Shown: piece by piece, positions 33,354-44,679 of the stretch
Layout: every line of letters starts with the position of its first letter
Position numbering within the stretch: position 1 is the stretch's first letter
Assembly: GCA_019426215.1 (NCBI GenBank)
Contig: CM033403.1
Coordinates: 3,301,001-3,365,000 of the forward strand
Source: Buddleja alternifolia
Lineage: Eukaryota; Streptophyta; Magnoliopsida; Lamiales; Scrophulariaceae
Length of the DNA: 64,000 bases
Direction of reading: 5' to 3'
Translations under genes and position numbers: made by a program
Notes under the pieces: generated by a model
Databases searched by the model: none
Told to the model about the DNA's origin: nothing
What the model saw: the letters and a program-made list of their open reading frames with translations, nothing else

Positions 33354-33686
33354 TCATTTCAATTTAGTAGATCCAGTCTTAGCGTCATTAACATAGCAAT
33401 AGTCACTTGAAAATTTAACTTCAAAGCCATTATCACAAAATTGACTTATGCTTAAAAGATTATGCTTAAGACCCTCAACATAATATATGTCACTTATCAT
33501 GATGTTCCCCCTATGCATGATACCTATACCTTTGGCTTTACCTTTGGATTTATCACCGAATATAACTTGAGGACCATTGGTTGCATGATAGTTGATCAAG
33601 AGATCCTTTAAGCTAGTCATGTGCCTTGACGACCCACTATTGATGTACCAAATTGAAGTATCGGTGTAGGCTCTAGGTATCTGCAT
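33354..33686 (-). pseudogene. copia B protease, active-site Asp changed to Asn
   Basis: Starts MQIPRA at the family pol start and contains YINSGSSRHMT where copies A and C have DSGSS. Loss of the catalytic Asp would inactivate the aspartic protease. Ends at a stop after SGSTKLK, followed by a frameshift before integrase. Confidence 0.82.
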
Positions 33687-33717
33687 TTAAAGGGCAGTTC
33701 TAATTCTTTTTAGGTAC

Positions 33718-35918
33718 CCGTTTTGTCTTGGGTCCTTTAATGTTAGTAGCGTTAGTCTGAATTAAAACTTTCGGAATCTATATTTTTCTGGTCTTCATTA
33801 CGGGAGGACTGGCCTTCTTGGGTTTTAGTTAGTGCTGTGTGTGCTTTTTAGGTGTATAGTAATATCCTTGATTATAGTAGTAATCATGATCATAACCAAA
33901 ATCATAATCGTCACAGTATCAATAATATGATTTTGATCGTTGTGGATATTGACGTTGGTATTTCCTTGGGGCTGGCTTAGGGTGCACTTTTGGTGTTTGA
34001 CGCTTAGCATTTGATTCACGTTGGTAAGGTTTCTCCTTAGCCTTTTGAGTGTTTGGATAAACCTTTCTTTGTGAATTATTCACTTTTGTCTTTCCCTTGT
34101 TGCCTGAGTTGGCTTTGACCTTCTCATTTGGCCTCTTACCATTTTTCTTGGGTTCATTCAGCGTTTGACTGTTTAAACTCTTCTCAACAAAGGCTACACC
34201 TTTTCCTTTATTGGTTGCCATAACCTTAGACGCTTTGGATATTTGACCAAATTTATCACAACCTAAACCGGTCTTTTCACCAAAAAGTCTTGTTATTTCA
34301 GTCACATATCTATCTTTCTTGACGCTTTTGATAATGATGAGATAAGCAGCTCTGATTTGGCAAGTTTAGCGATCAATTCAGCTTCTCTCTTGACTATTAT
34401 ACCAATATCACTTTTCAATTGAATAATTTCACTTTCAAGCGATTGGTTTTTCTTAATGCATTGTTGATGAACTTGCAACTCTGCCTTGAGCGTCACGTTA
34501 TCACTTTTGAGCGCTGATATGATATCAAAGTGATTTTGATATACTTTGGCGGCATCTTGACAATCTTTATAATATTCATTAACTTTGTCAAGCAATTCAT
34601 CATAAGAAAGAGGATGAGATAATTCAGTGGATTCCTCAGATAGAGAGTCATCAGGCGCTTCTTCATCTCTTGCCATGAGACAAATTAGCGCTGAGTCGCT
34701 TGATGGCTCATCATCACTACTTTCATCTGATGATTACAAGTCCTCTTCAGGTGCGTAGAATGGTTTAGATTCCGCTAGCAAGCCTTGTTGACTAAGGTTG
34801 CTCCTGAATTGGTTTCTATCCGCATGATCTTGCCCTGTTAGCTTAGATACATTTGGATAAGGGCAATTTATTTGGTAGTGCCCTAGTTTCCTGCAATTGT
34901 AACAAAGGTTAGTTTTCATTTTCTGTTAAGTTGTTAACCTTTTAGAAACTACTGGCGCTGAGAGATTCTGATTCGGTGACGGAGGCGCTTGATATTGAGC
35001 CGGCGCTAGAGGTTGAGGCGCAGAATACACTGGCGCTTGATACTGAGGAGCTTGTACAGGAGAAGGAGTTTGAAATGAGGTCTGTCTAGTAGGATTTCTT
35101 TTTTCATATTTTAGAAATTTCCTGAATTTCTTGACCAATAAAGCCATTTCCTTTTCTTCGCTTGATTCTGTCGCTTTCACCATGCTGACTGATTTTCCCT
35201 TATTTTTTGTGGTAGAGATTAAAGCTCTTGATTCAGTCGCTGAAGTCGATGTGTCGCTGACTTCACCCAATTCAGACTCAAAAGTCCTTAACTCCGAGAA
35301 TACATGCTCTGGAGTTAACATCTCCAATGTTTGTGATTCTCTCATGGCAACAGTCTTTATCAAGCACTTGCTTGGAAGACTTCTAAATATCTTATTGACC
35401 ATTTCCTTGTTGGTCAACTCTTTATCCAGTGACGCTAACTCTGTAATAAGCGATGTGAATCTCTCATCCAATTGATCTAGCGTCTCGTTGGACTGCATCT
35501 TAAAATACTCAAATCTTTGCATGGCTATTGAGAGGTTTTTCTCCCTCATTTGTGTTGATCCTTCACACACAGTAGCCAATTTATTCCATATTTCTTTTGA
35601 AGTCTTACATAACTTGATTTTGTTGAACAATCCTTCATTGTCTATTAATGTTGAGTATAAAGCACTCCGTCCAACATTATCCAAGTTAGATCTTTTCCTA
35701 TCTTCTGGCGTTCATTCTAACTTTGGCTTCTCTACGTAATCATCCGGAGTTGCTTCAGTCGCTCCAGGTCCTCGAGTTATAACTTTCATGATTTGAATGG
35801 GGCCATCTGTAATTACATCACACATCTCATTATCACAAGAACATAAATAAGCGAATGCTCTAAGTTTCCATGAGTCATAGTTTGACTCAATCAATTTTGG
35901 CATCTTGTTAAAAGCCAT
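33718..35918 (-). pseudogene. copia B gag, several stops and a frameshift
   Basis: Starts MAFNKMPKLIESNYDSWK at 35918. Stops interrupt it near 35709 (Trp to stop after PKLE), 34923 and 34731. A single-base loss near 34310 shifts the last part. The zinc knuckle reads CYNCRKLGHYQINC. The coiled-coil-like region and the Tyr-rich tail are recognisable. Gag ends at TAG just before the protease start, matching copies A and C. Confidence 0.83.
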
Positions 35919-36015
35919 GATATGAGTTTTAAAATAAATAAAAATAAAGCGACTAAGTTTAGAAAAATGGATATAAACAAGCAGTTACGCTTGGAAACGC
36001 TTTCAATTTCAACCG

Positions 36016-36027
36016 CTCTGATACCAC
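36016..36027 (-). promoter_or_regulatory. copia B primer binding site, tRNA-iMet
   Basis: The reverse complement reads TGGTATCAGAGC next to the LTR, identical to the sites of copy C and of the fragment at 13190. Confidence 0.9.
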
Positions 36028-37551
36028 TTGTTGGTCCCAAGTGGCATACGAAAGGGTCTAGAAGGGGGGGGGGGGAGGTTGAATAGACCCTGAAATATTT
36101 TTTGACTTTAAAAAATTTCGTATCACTTTTGAAGAATTTGAACGCTTAGAAAGCTTAGCGCTAGGTCAGGCGCTTAGAATAAGATAACTTAGATTTAGTG
36201 ATTTCAACAATTACCAAAGTAGGATAATGTTTCAATCGCTTAATCAGGGTTAGCACATCGGAAATGATTTTTTAAAGCTTAGCGTTCTCTTTAACTCAAT
36301 TAGTCGCTTAACCGTTTTAATGCTTTTTCAAAAATATAATATGAAAATGTAAAGTAAAGCAATAAAGCAGTAAATGACACAAGATATTGTAAGGTTCACT
36401 GGGTGATTTAATCCCAGCTATGTCCTTCTTCTCCTTTACACTTGAAGGGATTCCACTAAGATGATTTTTGAAGAGTCATACAGAGACTTCTATAAGATAG
36501 AGGAGAGGAAGATGATCTTGAGCTCTTTGATTACACAGACTTCAGCTCCAATAAAGACCTTCTTCAACAAGCTTCTTTTACACAAAAATATTGCTTGTGA
36601 ATCAACAAACTTTCTCACTCAGATGAAAGATGTTGAGGGTTTTGTCACAGGTTTGTTTGTTTTCGGAAAGTTCAAACAACTTGAAATATCTCAATAATAG
36701 TGTAGGGTTCTTCTTTGAAGATGTTTGAGATATTGGTGACTGTCTTTGGAATGTGTATGAAAAGATTGAAAGGATTTTGGCTATGGAGTTTGTAAGGCTC
36801 CGTATGGTTGTGTTTTCGGAAATGAATTCTGAGATTTTTTTGGGGAATGTGTATTACAGAAATTCGTGTGAAAATATTGACTTTATTTGTTTGTTTGGAT
36901 GTATTTTTAGAATTTGATTAAAAGTAGTGTAGATGTGATATAAAGTTGATTTTTATTAGGATTTGATATATGAAATGATTGAATTGGTTATCAATGTGAT
37001 GATGATGATGGGCAAAAAATATTAAAATAATAATTTTTTGAATAATGTTATGAGTTGTTAATAAAGTAATATGTATATATGTGTGTGTATATATATATAT
37101 ACACACATAATATTATATATTTTATAGAAATAGAATGAAAAGAAAAAAAAAAGAGGCAGCCAACAGTAGGGGGGGGGGGAGCGGGTATGGGTTTGGGTGG
37201 TGGAGGATGGAGGCCCTTCATTTTGAGTTTTTTTTTTTTTTTTTTTGTCACCTTTTTCATTTCTTTTTAGCTTTAGATTTTTATCCTTTTTTCATTTCGT
37301 GTTTTCTTTTCAATTTTATATTTTAAAAGTTCAAAAAAATTGAATCTTGCTCGTTCATATTTATAATAGTGTGTAATTATACGGTTCGCATTGGACAAAT
37401 ATAAAATAGGATGTGGTCCATATATACAATATTTTATGAAAAGTGTATATATGATTGGAGTATAAGTAGTTCTATATTTCTTTTTCCATTTACATATAAT
37501 ATTTTATTTCCAATTCGATTTAGGCAAATTTATTCCCATCTTCATATAATG

Positions 37552-37640
37552 AGATACTATGATGTTACATAAAATATTTGCTCGAGCTCGAGCCGAGAAA
37601 TTTGGCGAGACTCGGCTCGAGCTCGGCTCGTGGGCAACCC
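37552..37640. repeat. GCTCGAGCTCG inverted repeat inside the Harbinger element
   Basis: GCTCGAGCTCGAGCCGAG is followed after about 12 bp by ACTCGGCTCGAGCTCGGCTCG, so a hairpin can form. Similar sequences end some plant MITEs, so this may be a small nested insertion. Confidence 0.4.
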
Positions 37641-38301
37641 TGTTAAATACCACGTTAGTACCAAAATGAAATAATTGAGATTCAGTCGGTATTTATTTGT
37701 ATATTGAGAAGCTAAAAAAGTATAATTTAAAATCCAATAAACAACAAACAAAATTATTAAACACACAATGTTGTATATACTTTTGGTAAAAGCATGGCCA
37801 ATTAAGTCTCAATTCAAGTACATATACATGAAACAAACAAATAGGAACTTACAGATAAAAATACAACATTATCCATTGCAACCACTAACACCAACAACCA
37901 AAAGCAACTACAAATACAAATCATCACCACTTAGGCCAACCAAAATAGGGAGAATGAGCAGTACTACTGTTGCTAGACCCTTGCTCGCTATGCTCTTGAT
38001 GGGCAGATCTGATCCTAGCAATCTCCCAAGGATCCGTCGGGCCATTTCTGGATGAATCGTCTGGCACAGACGATGAGCTCGACACGTCAATCACATGAAC
38101 AACTGAGGGCGTGGAATGGCCCACTTGTTTACTTTCTTTACGTCGGGCTTTGGAAGACCCACCTGGTGGCTATTTTTGGAATCATTGTCTGATAGTATTA
38201 CAGGGTCATGAAAGCGTTCCCCGGGCTCATAAATTGGGCTTGTAGCTGCTAGTCAGCGAAATATCACTTGCAAGTCAGACTAACACCTCTCTCCTGTGTG
38301 C

Positions 38302-38836
38302 CAGTAGCGCTACACACTATTGCCACACTGTTATATTGAAATGAGTGCTTGAAAAATTATTCTTAGCCCCTAATCAATGGTTGCATAAATCATGATAGAT
38401 AATCTTAATTTATATGTTAATATTGTAGTTAACGGTTGAGTAAGAACAAGAGAAATGATAACATAAATTGAAGACAAACCTCAAGCAACTCATCTCTATA
38501 TTCAACTGCGATGTTCATTATATTTGTACGCGGGCAATAATTCACACCGGGCCATACGGTCAGTCGCTTAAATGTAATATATCTATCCTGCAACTCCTTG
38601 AACTTTTCCCTGAGCAGATTCAAGCTGACATGCCTCCGTAGCTCCACGCTCATCTCTTGAGCAATGCGACAAAGGATACGATCGACATCGACCACATTGT
38701 GCCAATTTGTCGATGTAGAAGCAATTTTCAACTTTCTAACAAAAGAATCTTCAGCTGTTGTGTCCCATGATGCATTACCGAATAATTCATCAACGGTGGC
38801 ATTTTGCCTATTGGACGCCATTTCTGCAGTCAACAC
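38302..38836 (-). pseudogene. Harbinger Myb/SANT-like DNA-binding protein (partial or decayed)
   Basis: The first 120 or so codons from 38836 (an earlier in-frame Met lies at residue 6) include AEDSFVRKLKIAS, LNLLREKFKELQDRY and a TFKRLTVWPGVNY stretch, which is the layout of the Myb/SANT-like domain carried by PIF/Harbinger elements as their second protein. In the family it binds subterminal DNA and helps the transposase into the nucleus. GAG followed by GTTTGT near 38480 could be a splice donor, with TGTGTAG near 38308 as acceptor. The part after residue about 121 may therefore be intron read-through. Confidence 0.55.
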
Positions 38837-39403
38837 TAGTTAAAAGAATATAAACAAATGATTTGCAAGCAATTTTTCATATTTTTCAGTATATGATACC
38901 CGAGAAGTTTGTTAAATGGTACACCTATTAGATATGTAAATTGCAACAAGTTGGCACATAACTCTATTTGTATTATTCTCTATCAAGAATAAGCTATTTA
39001 TTCATATGCAAAATAATAAGTGCTATAAGTATTGATAATATGAAATTAGCAAAATTTCGCCTGGGTACTTAATAATATAAGTAGTAACTATTTTTTGTCA
39101 GTTTTTGAAGTCACACACACACATAAATACATATTTATATATATATATATGTATATATTTTATTTGTGCAAATCTAATTATCCTAATACGCAAATTTTTT
39201 AATATAATTTATATTATATATATGGAAAAATTGCAATTTTGGTACCGTAGGATAAAGTTAGTTCGCAAATGGTACCACGCTTTTCACTTTTCTCACTTTG
39301 GTACCAAAAATACTTTTTTTTCTCACTTTTGGTACCGCCGTTAATTTTTTGACGGATTTTGACATGTGCCTCACACATGTCCGTTAACTTTTTGGAGCTT
39401 CTT

Positions 39404-39960
39404 GGCTGTGCATACAGCTGTGCGCGTCTTCACAAGAAAATTCATAACTTACTGTAGAAAACTCGGATTCATGAACCGTTTTCTTCCCATGAAACTAGAC
39501 ACATAGCGCTATCCGCACATATATCGAACATAATCAGAAGATGTCTAGAACAAAGCAGTTTTGTATTCAAAGTTAGCTAAAAATCTGTCGGCTGTGTAGA
39601 CAGCTGTGCGCATCTTCACGAGAAAATTCATAACTCATTGTAGAAAGCTCGGATTCATGAACCGTTTTCTTCCCATAAAACTAGACACATAGGGCTATCC
39701 ACACATATATAGAACATAATCAGGAGACGTCTAGAACAAAGCAGTTTTGTATTCAAAATTAGCTAAAAATAAGTCGGCTGTGCAAACAGCTGTGCGCGTC
39801 TTCACGAGAAAATTCATAACTCATTGTAGAAAGCTCGGATTCATGAACCGTTTTCTTCACATGAAACTAGACACATAGGGCTATCCATACATATATCAAA
39901 CATAATCAGGAGATGTCTAGAACAAAGCCGTTTTGTATTCAAAGTTAGCTAAAAATTTGT
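39404..39960. repeat. tandem repeat, 186-bp unit, three copies
   Basis: GGCTGTG starts at 39404, 39590 and 39776, a constant 186-bp period. Copies are close to identical. Each contains CAGCTGTGCGC, then AAAATTCATAACT, a GCTCGGATTCATGAACC box, and ends in TTTTGTATTCAAA. Lies inside the Harbinger element and is non-coding. Confidence 0.88.
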
Positions 39961-41346
39961 GGTCAAGTTATTATTATTCTGCTGAAAATTTTGAATATCA
40001 TGCGCTTCTCCCACAAAGATTATTACTTGGGTAAATTTAGCACGGTCAAGGGAGTCTTCGGTGTCCCTATTTGGAACAATTTGATTCTTCAATTCTCTTG
40101 TATTGTTGCGGAGTTCGTTTTTCAATTCTCTTGTATTGTTGCGGAAAATTTTATCTCAATCAGCAAAATCACAAAAAATGGTCTTAAAAAGTTAAATTGG
40201 TCAAATTTGACAGTGTATTTCCCTTCAAATTAGGGATAGTCTAAGGGAGGAAAGAGAAAAGGTGTAGGGGAGGAATAGTCTAAGGGGGAGGAAAAAGTAA
40301 ATTTTTTTTTTCAAATTAAATATTACTCCTTAAATATTATTAAATAATAATAATAATAATAAAAAAAAATATATGAAAAAAAAAGAAAGATAATGAGTTG
40401 GATAGTGGGATAGTGTAATTAATGATAAAAGATTGGAAAAAGATTGGTTGGTATATAGGGGAATGTGTAGTGTATTTAAAATTTGACCATTTTCTGTTGA
40501 ATTTGCCTTGGACTGTGTATTTTCATTTTTTGGTGATCTAAAAAATGAAAATATTTCTTAAATACACAACCATACATAGCCTAAGCTTTTCTCCCAAAAA
40601 TTTCAGCAAAGTTTGGACCCTTTTCTTGTGTCTTTTTGTGTCGTATATCTTTCTATATACATGTATATGCTTCTTTTTACGGTTTTCCTGAGGGTGCTAT
40701 TTATAGAGATTCCTTAGGATTTGTCCGTTGGACACATGTAGGTGCGTGTTTCTCACGCAACACATTAAACATTCCTTTTCTAACATTCCTGACTTTCTGC
40801 TGTTTTTAATTAGTCAGGAGCGTACTTTGATGTCTGAAATCTGACAGTCTTGGTAAAAAAGGTGGCTTGCCCATAAGTTATAGCGCCTTTATTTTAATGC
40901 ACTTATCCGGCTTTTAATGCACTTTGAATTTATTTCCCGTCGGAAATAAATGTTGATGATTGCATTTAAGTCCTTCATAACTTGTGAATTTGTTTCAGAT
41001 GAATCTGATCTTGAACGCTTGAGTAGCTTGAGCGTTTGATTCATAAATCCTGAAACAGTCTTTAAGCGTTTGACAGACGCTTAAGACAAATCTTCATCTT
41101 CACTTGACTTCAGACGCTGATCTTCAACTTTGTCTCTAACAGACTCACCTAGAATTTTATTAGCGACTTGGTATCTAATACTTAGTCTAAAATCTATAAA
41201 GATAAAAATTACAAGCCTAACAAATTAATAAACTTTCAAACGCTTATACAATATTTCTATGAAAGCATAAACTTACAATCTTTTGGGGTCTAACATAAAA
41301 TCCTATCTTGTCATCATCAAAACATCTAACATGAAATTTCCTAACA

Positions 41347-41775
41347 CTGTGGGATCCATTGTTATGAATGAAACATTTTGAACCGAATACATGAAAATAA
41401 AAAACGTTAGGCTTACGTCCCTTCCATAACTCATATAGAGTCTTTCCATGTTGCTTGTTGATCATACACCGGTTCTGAGTGTAGCAATCGGCATTGATTG
41501 CTTAACCCAAAACCTTTGAGGCAGCTTGGACTCTGCTAACATTGTCCTAGTGGCTTCTTAAACATTCTATTCTATCGCTCAGCAAATCCATTCTGTTGAG
41601 GTGTTCTAGGCGCAGGATACTCATGAAGTATTCCAAAATCTATACAAAACTTCTCATGAAGTATTCCAAAATCTATACAAAATCAAGTTCCTCTATCGCT
41701 TCTAATTCTTGTCACCTTTAAATCTTTTGATGTTTGTAATTGATGAAGTACTGCTGTGAGCTTGCTACTAGTTTC
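41347..41775 (-). pseudogene. copia D integrase core, C-terminal part
   Basis: Encodes the KTLYELWKGRKPNV and YFHVFGSKCFIHNN segments found downstream of the integrase core. Several frame changes are present. A 33-bp tandem duplication (41620-41652 and 41653-41684) disrupts the region encoding YSAPRTPQQNG. Confidence 0.75.
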
Positions 41776-43451
41776 TGTTAGGAATCCTATACTTGAAAAT
41801 AGAGAATTGCAGCGGAAGATTCGAGGATTCCTATCGGCAGATCACAAAAATAGATTTGATGATTTTTAAATGGGTTTTGCAAAAATTAGAACGAATAAAA
41901 ATACCTTTTTGATTCGTTTACTGATTCGGCAGAACAACAATCCTCCAAGGGCTCCTGTCTCTAAAGCTTCACGCGAAACGAGCCTTCCAAAGATCCCGAA
42001 ACTCCTCATCCTTTGCAGTAGTGGACGGCTAGAGAGGAGAGAGGGGAGAGAGTTCTTTTCCTTTTGTTTTGTGTTTCTTTCTTGTCTTTTTCTTAGGGTT
42101 TGTTTCACTGTAGGAGTCATATTTAAACTCAACTAGCTTGTGGAACAAGTTGGAGGCTACTCCAAAACCCTAAGTGGCCGCCCCTCCTAGGGCTTCCTTG
42201 GACTGGGTGGGCTTTTAATTGGCTTGTCTAATTTCTAGCCCATCTGTATATATGTTTAATTTAAATCTAATTTAAATATAATATATACTATTAATTAATT
42301 CCTTTTAATTAATATACTAATTAAATAATTTAATTTAATCTAATTAAATTAAATATTTAATTAATTGATTTAATCTAATTAAATCAATCAGTCCAATTAA
42401 TTCTTTCTAAAAGATTTACACAAAAAGATACATCCCATTCGTTTCTTATAGCGCGACTCTTTAGGTTCGTCTCAATTGGCAAAGGGAGGAATTACCTAAG
42501 GATGTGAGTGTCACCTAGCCAGTCCCGTGGACTCACTTCGTAACCCAATTGAGTACAAGCCCTTATAGCGCGACTCTTTACGAACCTCTTGATCATAAAT
42601 GCCGTGTGAATATAAGCCCTTCACTGACGTATCCCGATCAAGTGAGAGTCATGGAAAATGTCAAACTCACTAAACTTGATACTGTGCATTAGATTATATC
42701 ATAATGAAATTACTAAACTACCCTCAGTGTCCCACATGAGTTAGTTGTTATGCTTTGGCCAAAGACTTTATAATTTCATTAGCCTATAATCGCACAGGAT
42801 ACTTTCTCGTTTACTATCAAGACAGTGAATCACATCTTGGCGATCACTGATCAACTGCTACTTGTCTCATTGATATCACACTTCGAGGTCGACCCCATCG
42901 ACGGGTGATATAGGCCTAACTACTCTGGTAACAGATCCAATAATATAAGCACATTGATCATGAACCCTCAGGTCTAAGGCTCACGCATACTATTACGATC
43001 AGTACGATCAGTAATGCAATCATTGACAGTCACTGAGTAAATACCCATGTGATCGGATTACTACGAGCCGTGTTCGAATATGTCAATTCCATTGACATAT
43101 CTATGATACTTGCTCCCACTATCCCTATAGTGTTCGACTGGCACTCATCGTCAGAGCATGTGTCATATAAGTCAAATCTTAATGCCCAATTAAGATTTTT
43201 TGATTTCCGAACCCTTTTAAGTGATAAGGTGTAAGACTCTTCCCACGTCACGTCTTGATTCCATAAAGGGCAAAGAGTCAAACCTTTATTCACATGGACA
43301 ATATGTTCAATACTTATTTAGATGCCATAAAGATTTATATGAACAAAATACAGATGCCTTTATTAATATCATTTTAATAGTTTGTACAACATAATAAGAT
43401 ACCCTAATCTAACTATTTGTCCTCATTGGCATCTAGGGCATATACCTAACA
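41776..43451 (-). mobile_element. solo LTR of a copia-type element
   Basis: Ends TGTTAGGAATCC and ATACCTAACA with target duplication GTTTC (41771-41775, 43452-43456). Length 1676 bp with no coding sequence. The right part shares a core with the LTRs at 44680-46336 and 47901-49527, including CTTTGGCCAAAG at 42753-42764. The orientation is inferred from that shared core. Confidence 0.82.
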
Positions 43452-43915
43452 GTTTCATCTTTCGACGCTATAATTTCTACCCATGTATAGCGTGAGAAAT
43501 CATCAACTATTACTAGCGAATACGTTTTACCACTAACACTCATGATTTGAATAGGACCAAACAAATCCATATGCAATAGTTCAAGAATTCTAGAAGTAGA
43601 TAGATGCGGTTTCTTCTTAAAAGATGATTTAACTTGTTTACCCATTTGGCATGTATCACATAAGCGATTTTTCTGAAAGGAGCCCTTAGGTAATCCCTCT
43701 ACAAGATTAAGTGATATTAATTTAGAGATTACCTTAAAGTTGAGGTGATTCATTTTTCTATGCCATAACCAACCCAATTCATTTTGACTTTTAGCAACAA
43801 AGCATGTAGGGTTGTTATCGATTGTTGAACCCCAGTCTACCAAATAAACATTATGTGTCCCTTTTCCCTTTACTTTAGTAGATCCAGTCTTAGCATTGTT
43901 AATATTGTTGGGAAT
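43452..43915 (-). pseudogene. copia D GAG-pre-integrase and integrase N-terminus
   Basis: The open part encodes NPTCFVAKSQNELGW, the HHCC finger (HRKMNH, CDTCQMG) and the first integrase Asp (MDLFGP). It is cut on the left by the solo LTR after SKDET and on the right by the three-LTR element. Confidence 0.82.
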
Positions 43916-44130
43916 CGTTATTCAAAATACGCAGCGGATAAAAATTTTATTCGATTCCCGAGCCATGGATCAATTTAGGCTTTTCGTTGATTTTAACCGA
44001 AGAACAAGATAGAACAATTTACTTCTTGAAGCGTGTTCGTAATCATGTTCATGAGATTAGCAACCCGTGAGTTCCTACCTCTAAATTGTCACGCGAAGAT
44101 GATGATCTTCAAAAGCTCTATCATCCTGTC
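43916..44130 (-). repeat. three-LTR remnant: terminal piece of the 3'-most LTR
   Basis: Begins TGTTGGGAATCGTTATTC on the plus strand and matches the start of 44680-46336 for about 200 bp, then switches to unrelated sequence. Confidence 0.8.
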
Positions 44131-44666
44131 CTATCAATGTGTTGCCCTACGGGCAAAACTTATCATTGCGCCGTCATCGCGGTGAAGCCGCCAGTGCTTT
44201 GCGCCACTGCGACAACAATCACCCCTCCTCAGAACGACGCATGGCAGCACCTCCAGCGCTGCCTCACGTCATTTGAACAGCGTGGCCACGCTCAGGCGAT
44301 AGCATGGAATGGCACACCATCGCCGCCCCATCTGCTGCAAGCGACGACGCCTGACGAATTAGCGGTGATGCCCGGCGTCGCCAAGGAACAAGTGTGGTGG
44401 CATTTTGAAGTGCCACCTTGAACCTTACACAACCAGCGGCGTCTGTCGCCAGCAGCGGTGGTAGCCCGTGTTACCTTCGACAAATCTTCATTTTTCAAAT
44501 TTCGATCCAATCGAAATAAATTTCAGATTTAACAAATTCCACCAAAAAATAATTGAAATTTTTCGATCCATTAATGATAATTCAAAATCATCCAATTACG
44601 CATTAAACATGAATAACAAATAAACATATGAACGCGCATACAAAAATCAATGAAGCCATAAATTTG
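44131..44666 (-). other. three-LTR remnant: 5' leader of the internal region
   Basis: GC-rich part at 44140-44460 with open frames on both strands that lack any recognisable domain, then AT-rich leader up to the primer site. I interpret it as untranslated leader of the deleted element, not as a gene. Confidence 0.5.
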
Positions 44667-44679
44667 GCTCTGATACCAC
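44667..44679 (-). promoter_or_regulatory. three-LTR remnant: tRNA-iMet primer site
   Basis: The plus strand reads GGCTCTGATACCA, the complement of TGGTATCAGAGCC, immediately before the full LTR. Confidence 0.85.

Larger units (their letters stand above)
36796..40581 (-). mobile_element. PIF/Harbinger-type DNA transposon
   Basis: Ends are GGCTCCGTATGGTTGTGT and, inverted, GGCTATGTATGGTTGTGT. TAA flanks both sides (36793-36795, 40582-40584), the 3-bp duplication of PIF/Harbinger. The related LTR at 13204-14697 shows the empty site with one TAA. Inside is a Myb/SANT-like ORF but no DDE transposase was recognised, so it is likely non-autonomous. It also contains a 186-bp tandem repeat and microsatellites. 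Confidence 0.82.
30305..41346 (-). mobile_element. Sirevirus-like copia retrotransposon, copy B (5' LTR to 3' UTR; 3' LTR missing)
   Basis: Minus-strand element of the same family as A and C: 5' LTR at 36029-41346 (split by a Harbinger element), primer site, gag, protease, integrase, RT, RNase H and part of the 3' UTR. It stops at about 30305 against tandem repeats before any 3' LTR. Its outer LTR end lies in the integrase gene of copy D, so B inserted into D. Multiple stops and frameshifts make it inactive. Confidence 0.88.
36029..41346 (-). repeat. copia B 5' LTR, split by a Harbinger-type insertion
   Basis: LTR pieces are 36029-36795 and 40582-41346. Together they match 13204-14697 in order and content. 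The left piece has a run of 13 G at about 36066-36078, a likely slippage site. The outer end is CCTAACA at 41346. Confidence 0.87.

Noticed and set aside
37070..37115. TATATGTGTGTGTATATATA near-palindrome as a functional cruciform
   Set aside because: Simple TG/TA/CA microsatellite; no reason to assign a role.
36918..37326. Short His-rich and Phe-rich frames around 37 kb
   Set aside because: Translations of microsatellites and poly-T/poly-G runs inside the Harbinger element.
41870..42136. Overlapping open frames on both strands, 88 codons each
   Set aside because: Both lie in the solo LTR with no start context or domain; the two strands being open together reflects base composition.
44086..44510. 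GC-rich open frames on both strands between LTR pieces
   Set aside because: They sit in the leader between primer site and truncated LTR; no recognised domain, so a captured gene is possible but not supported.
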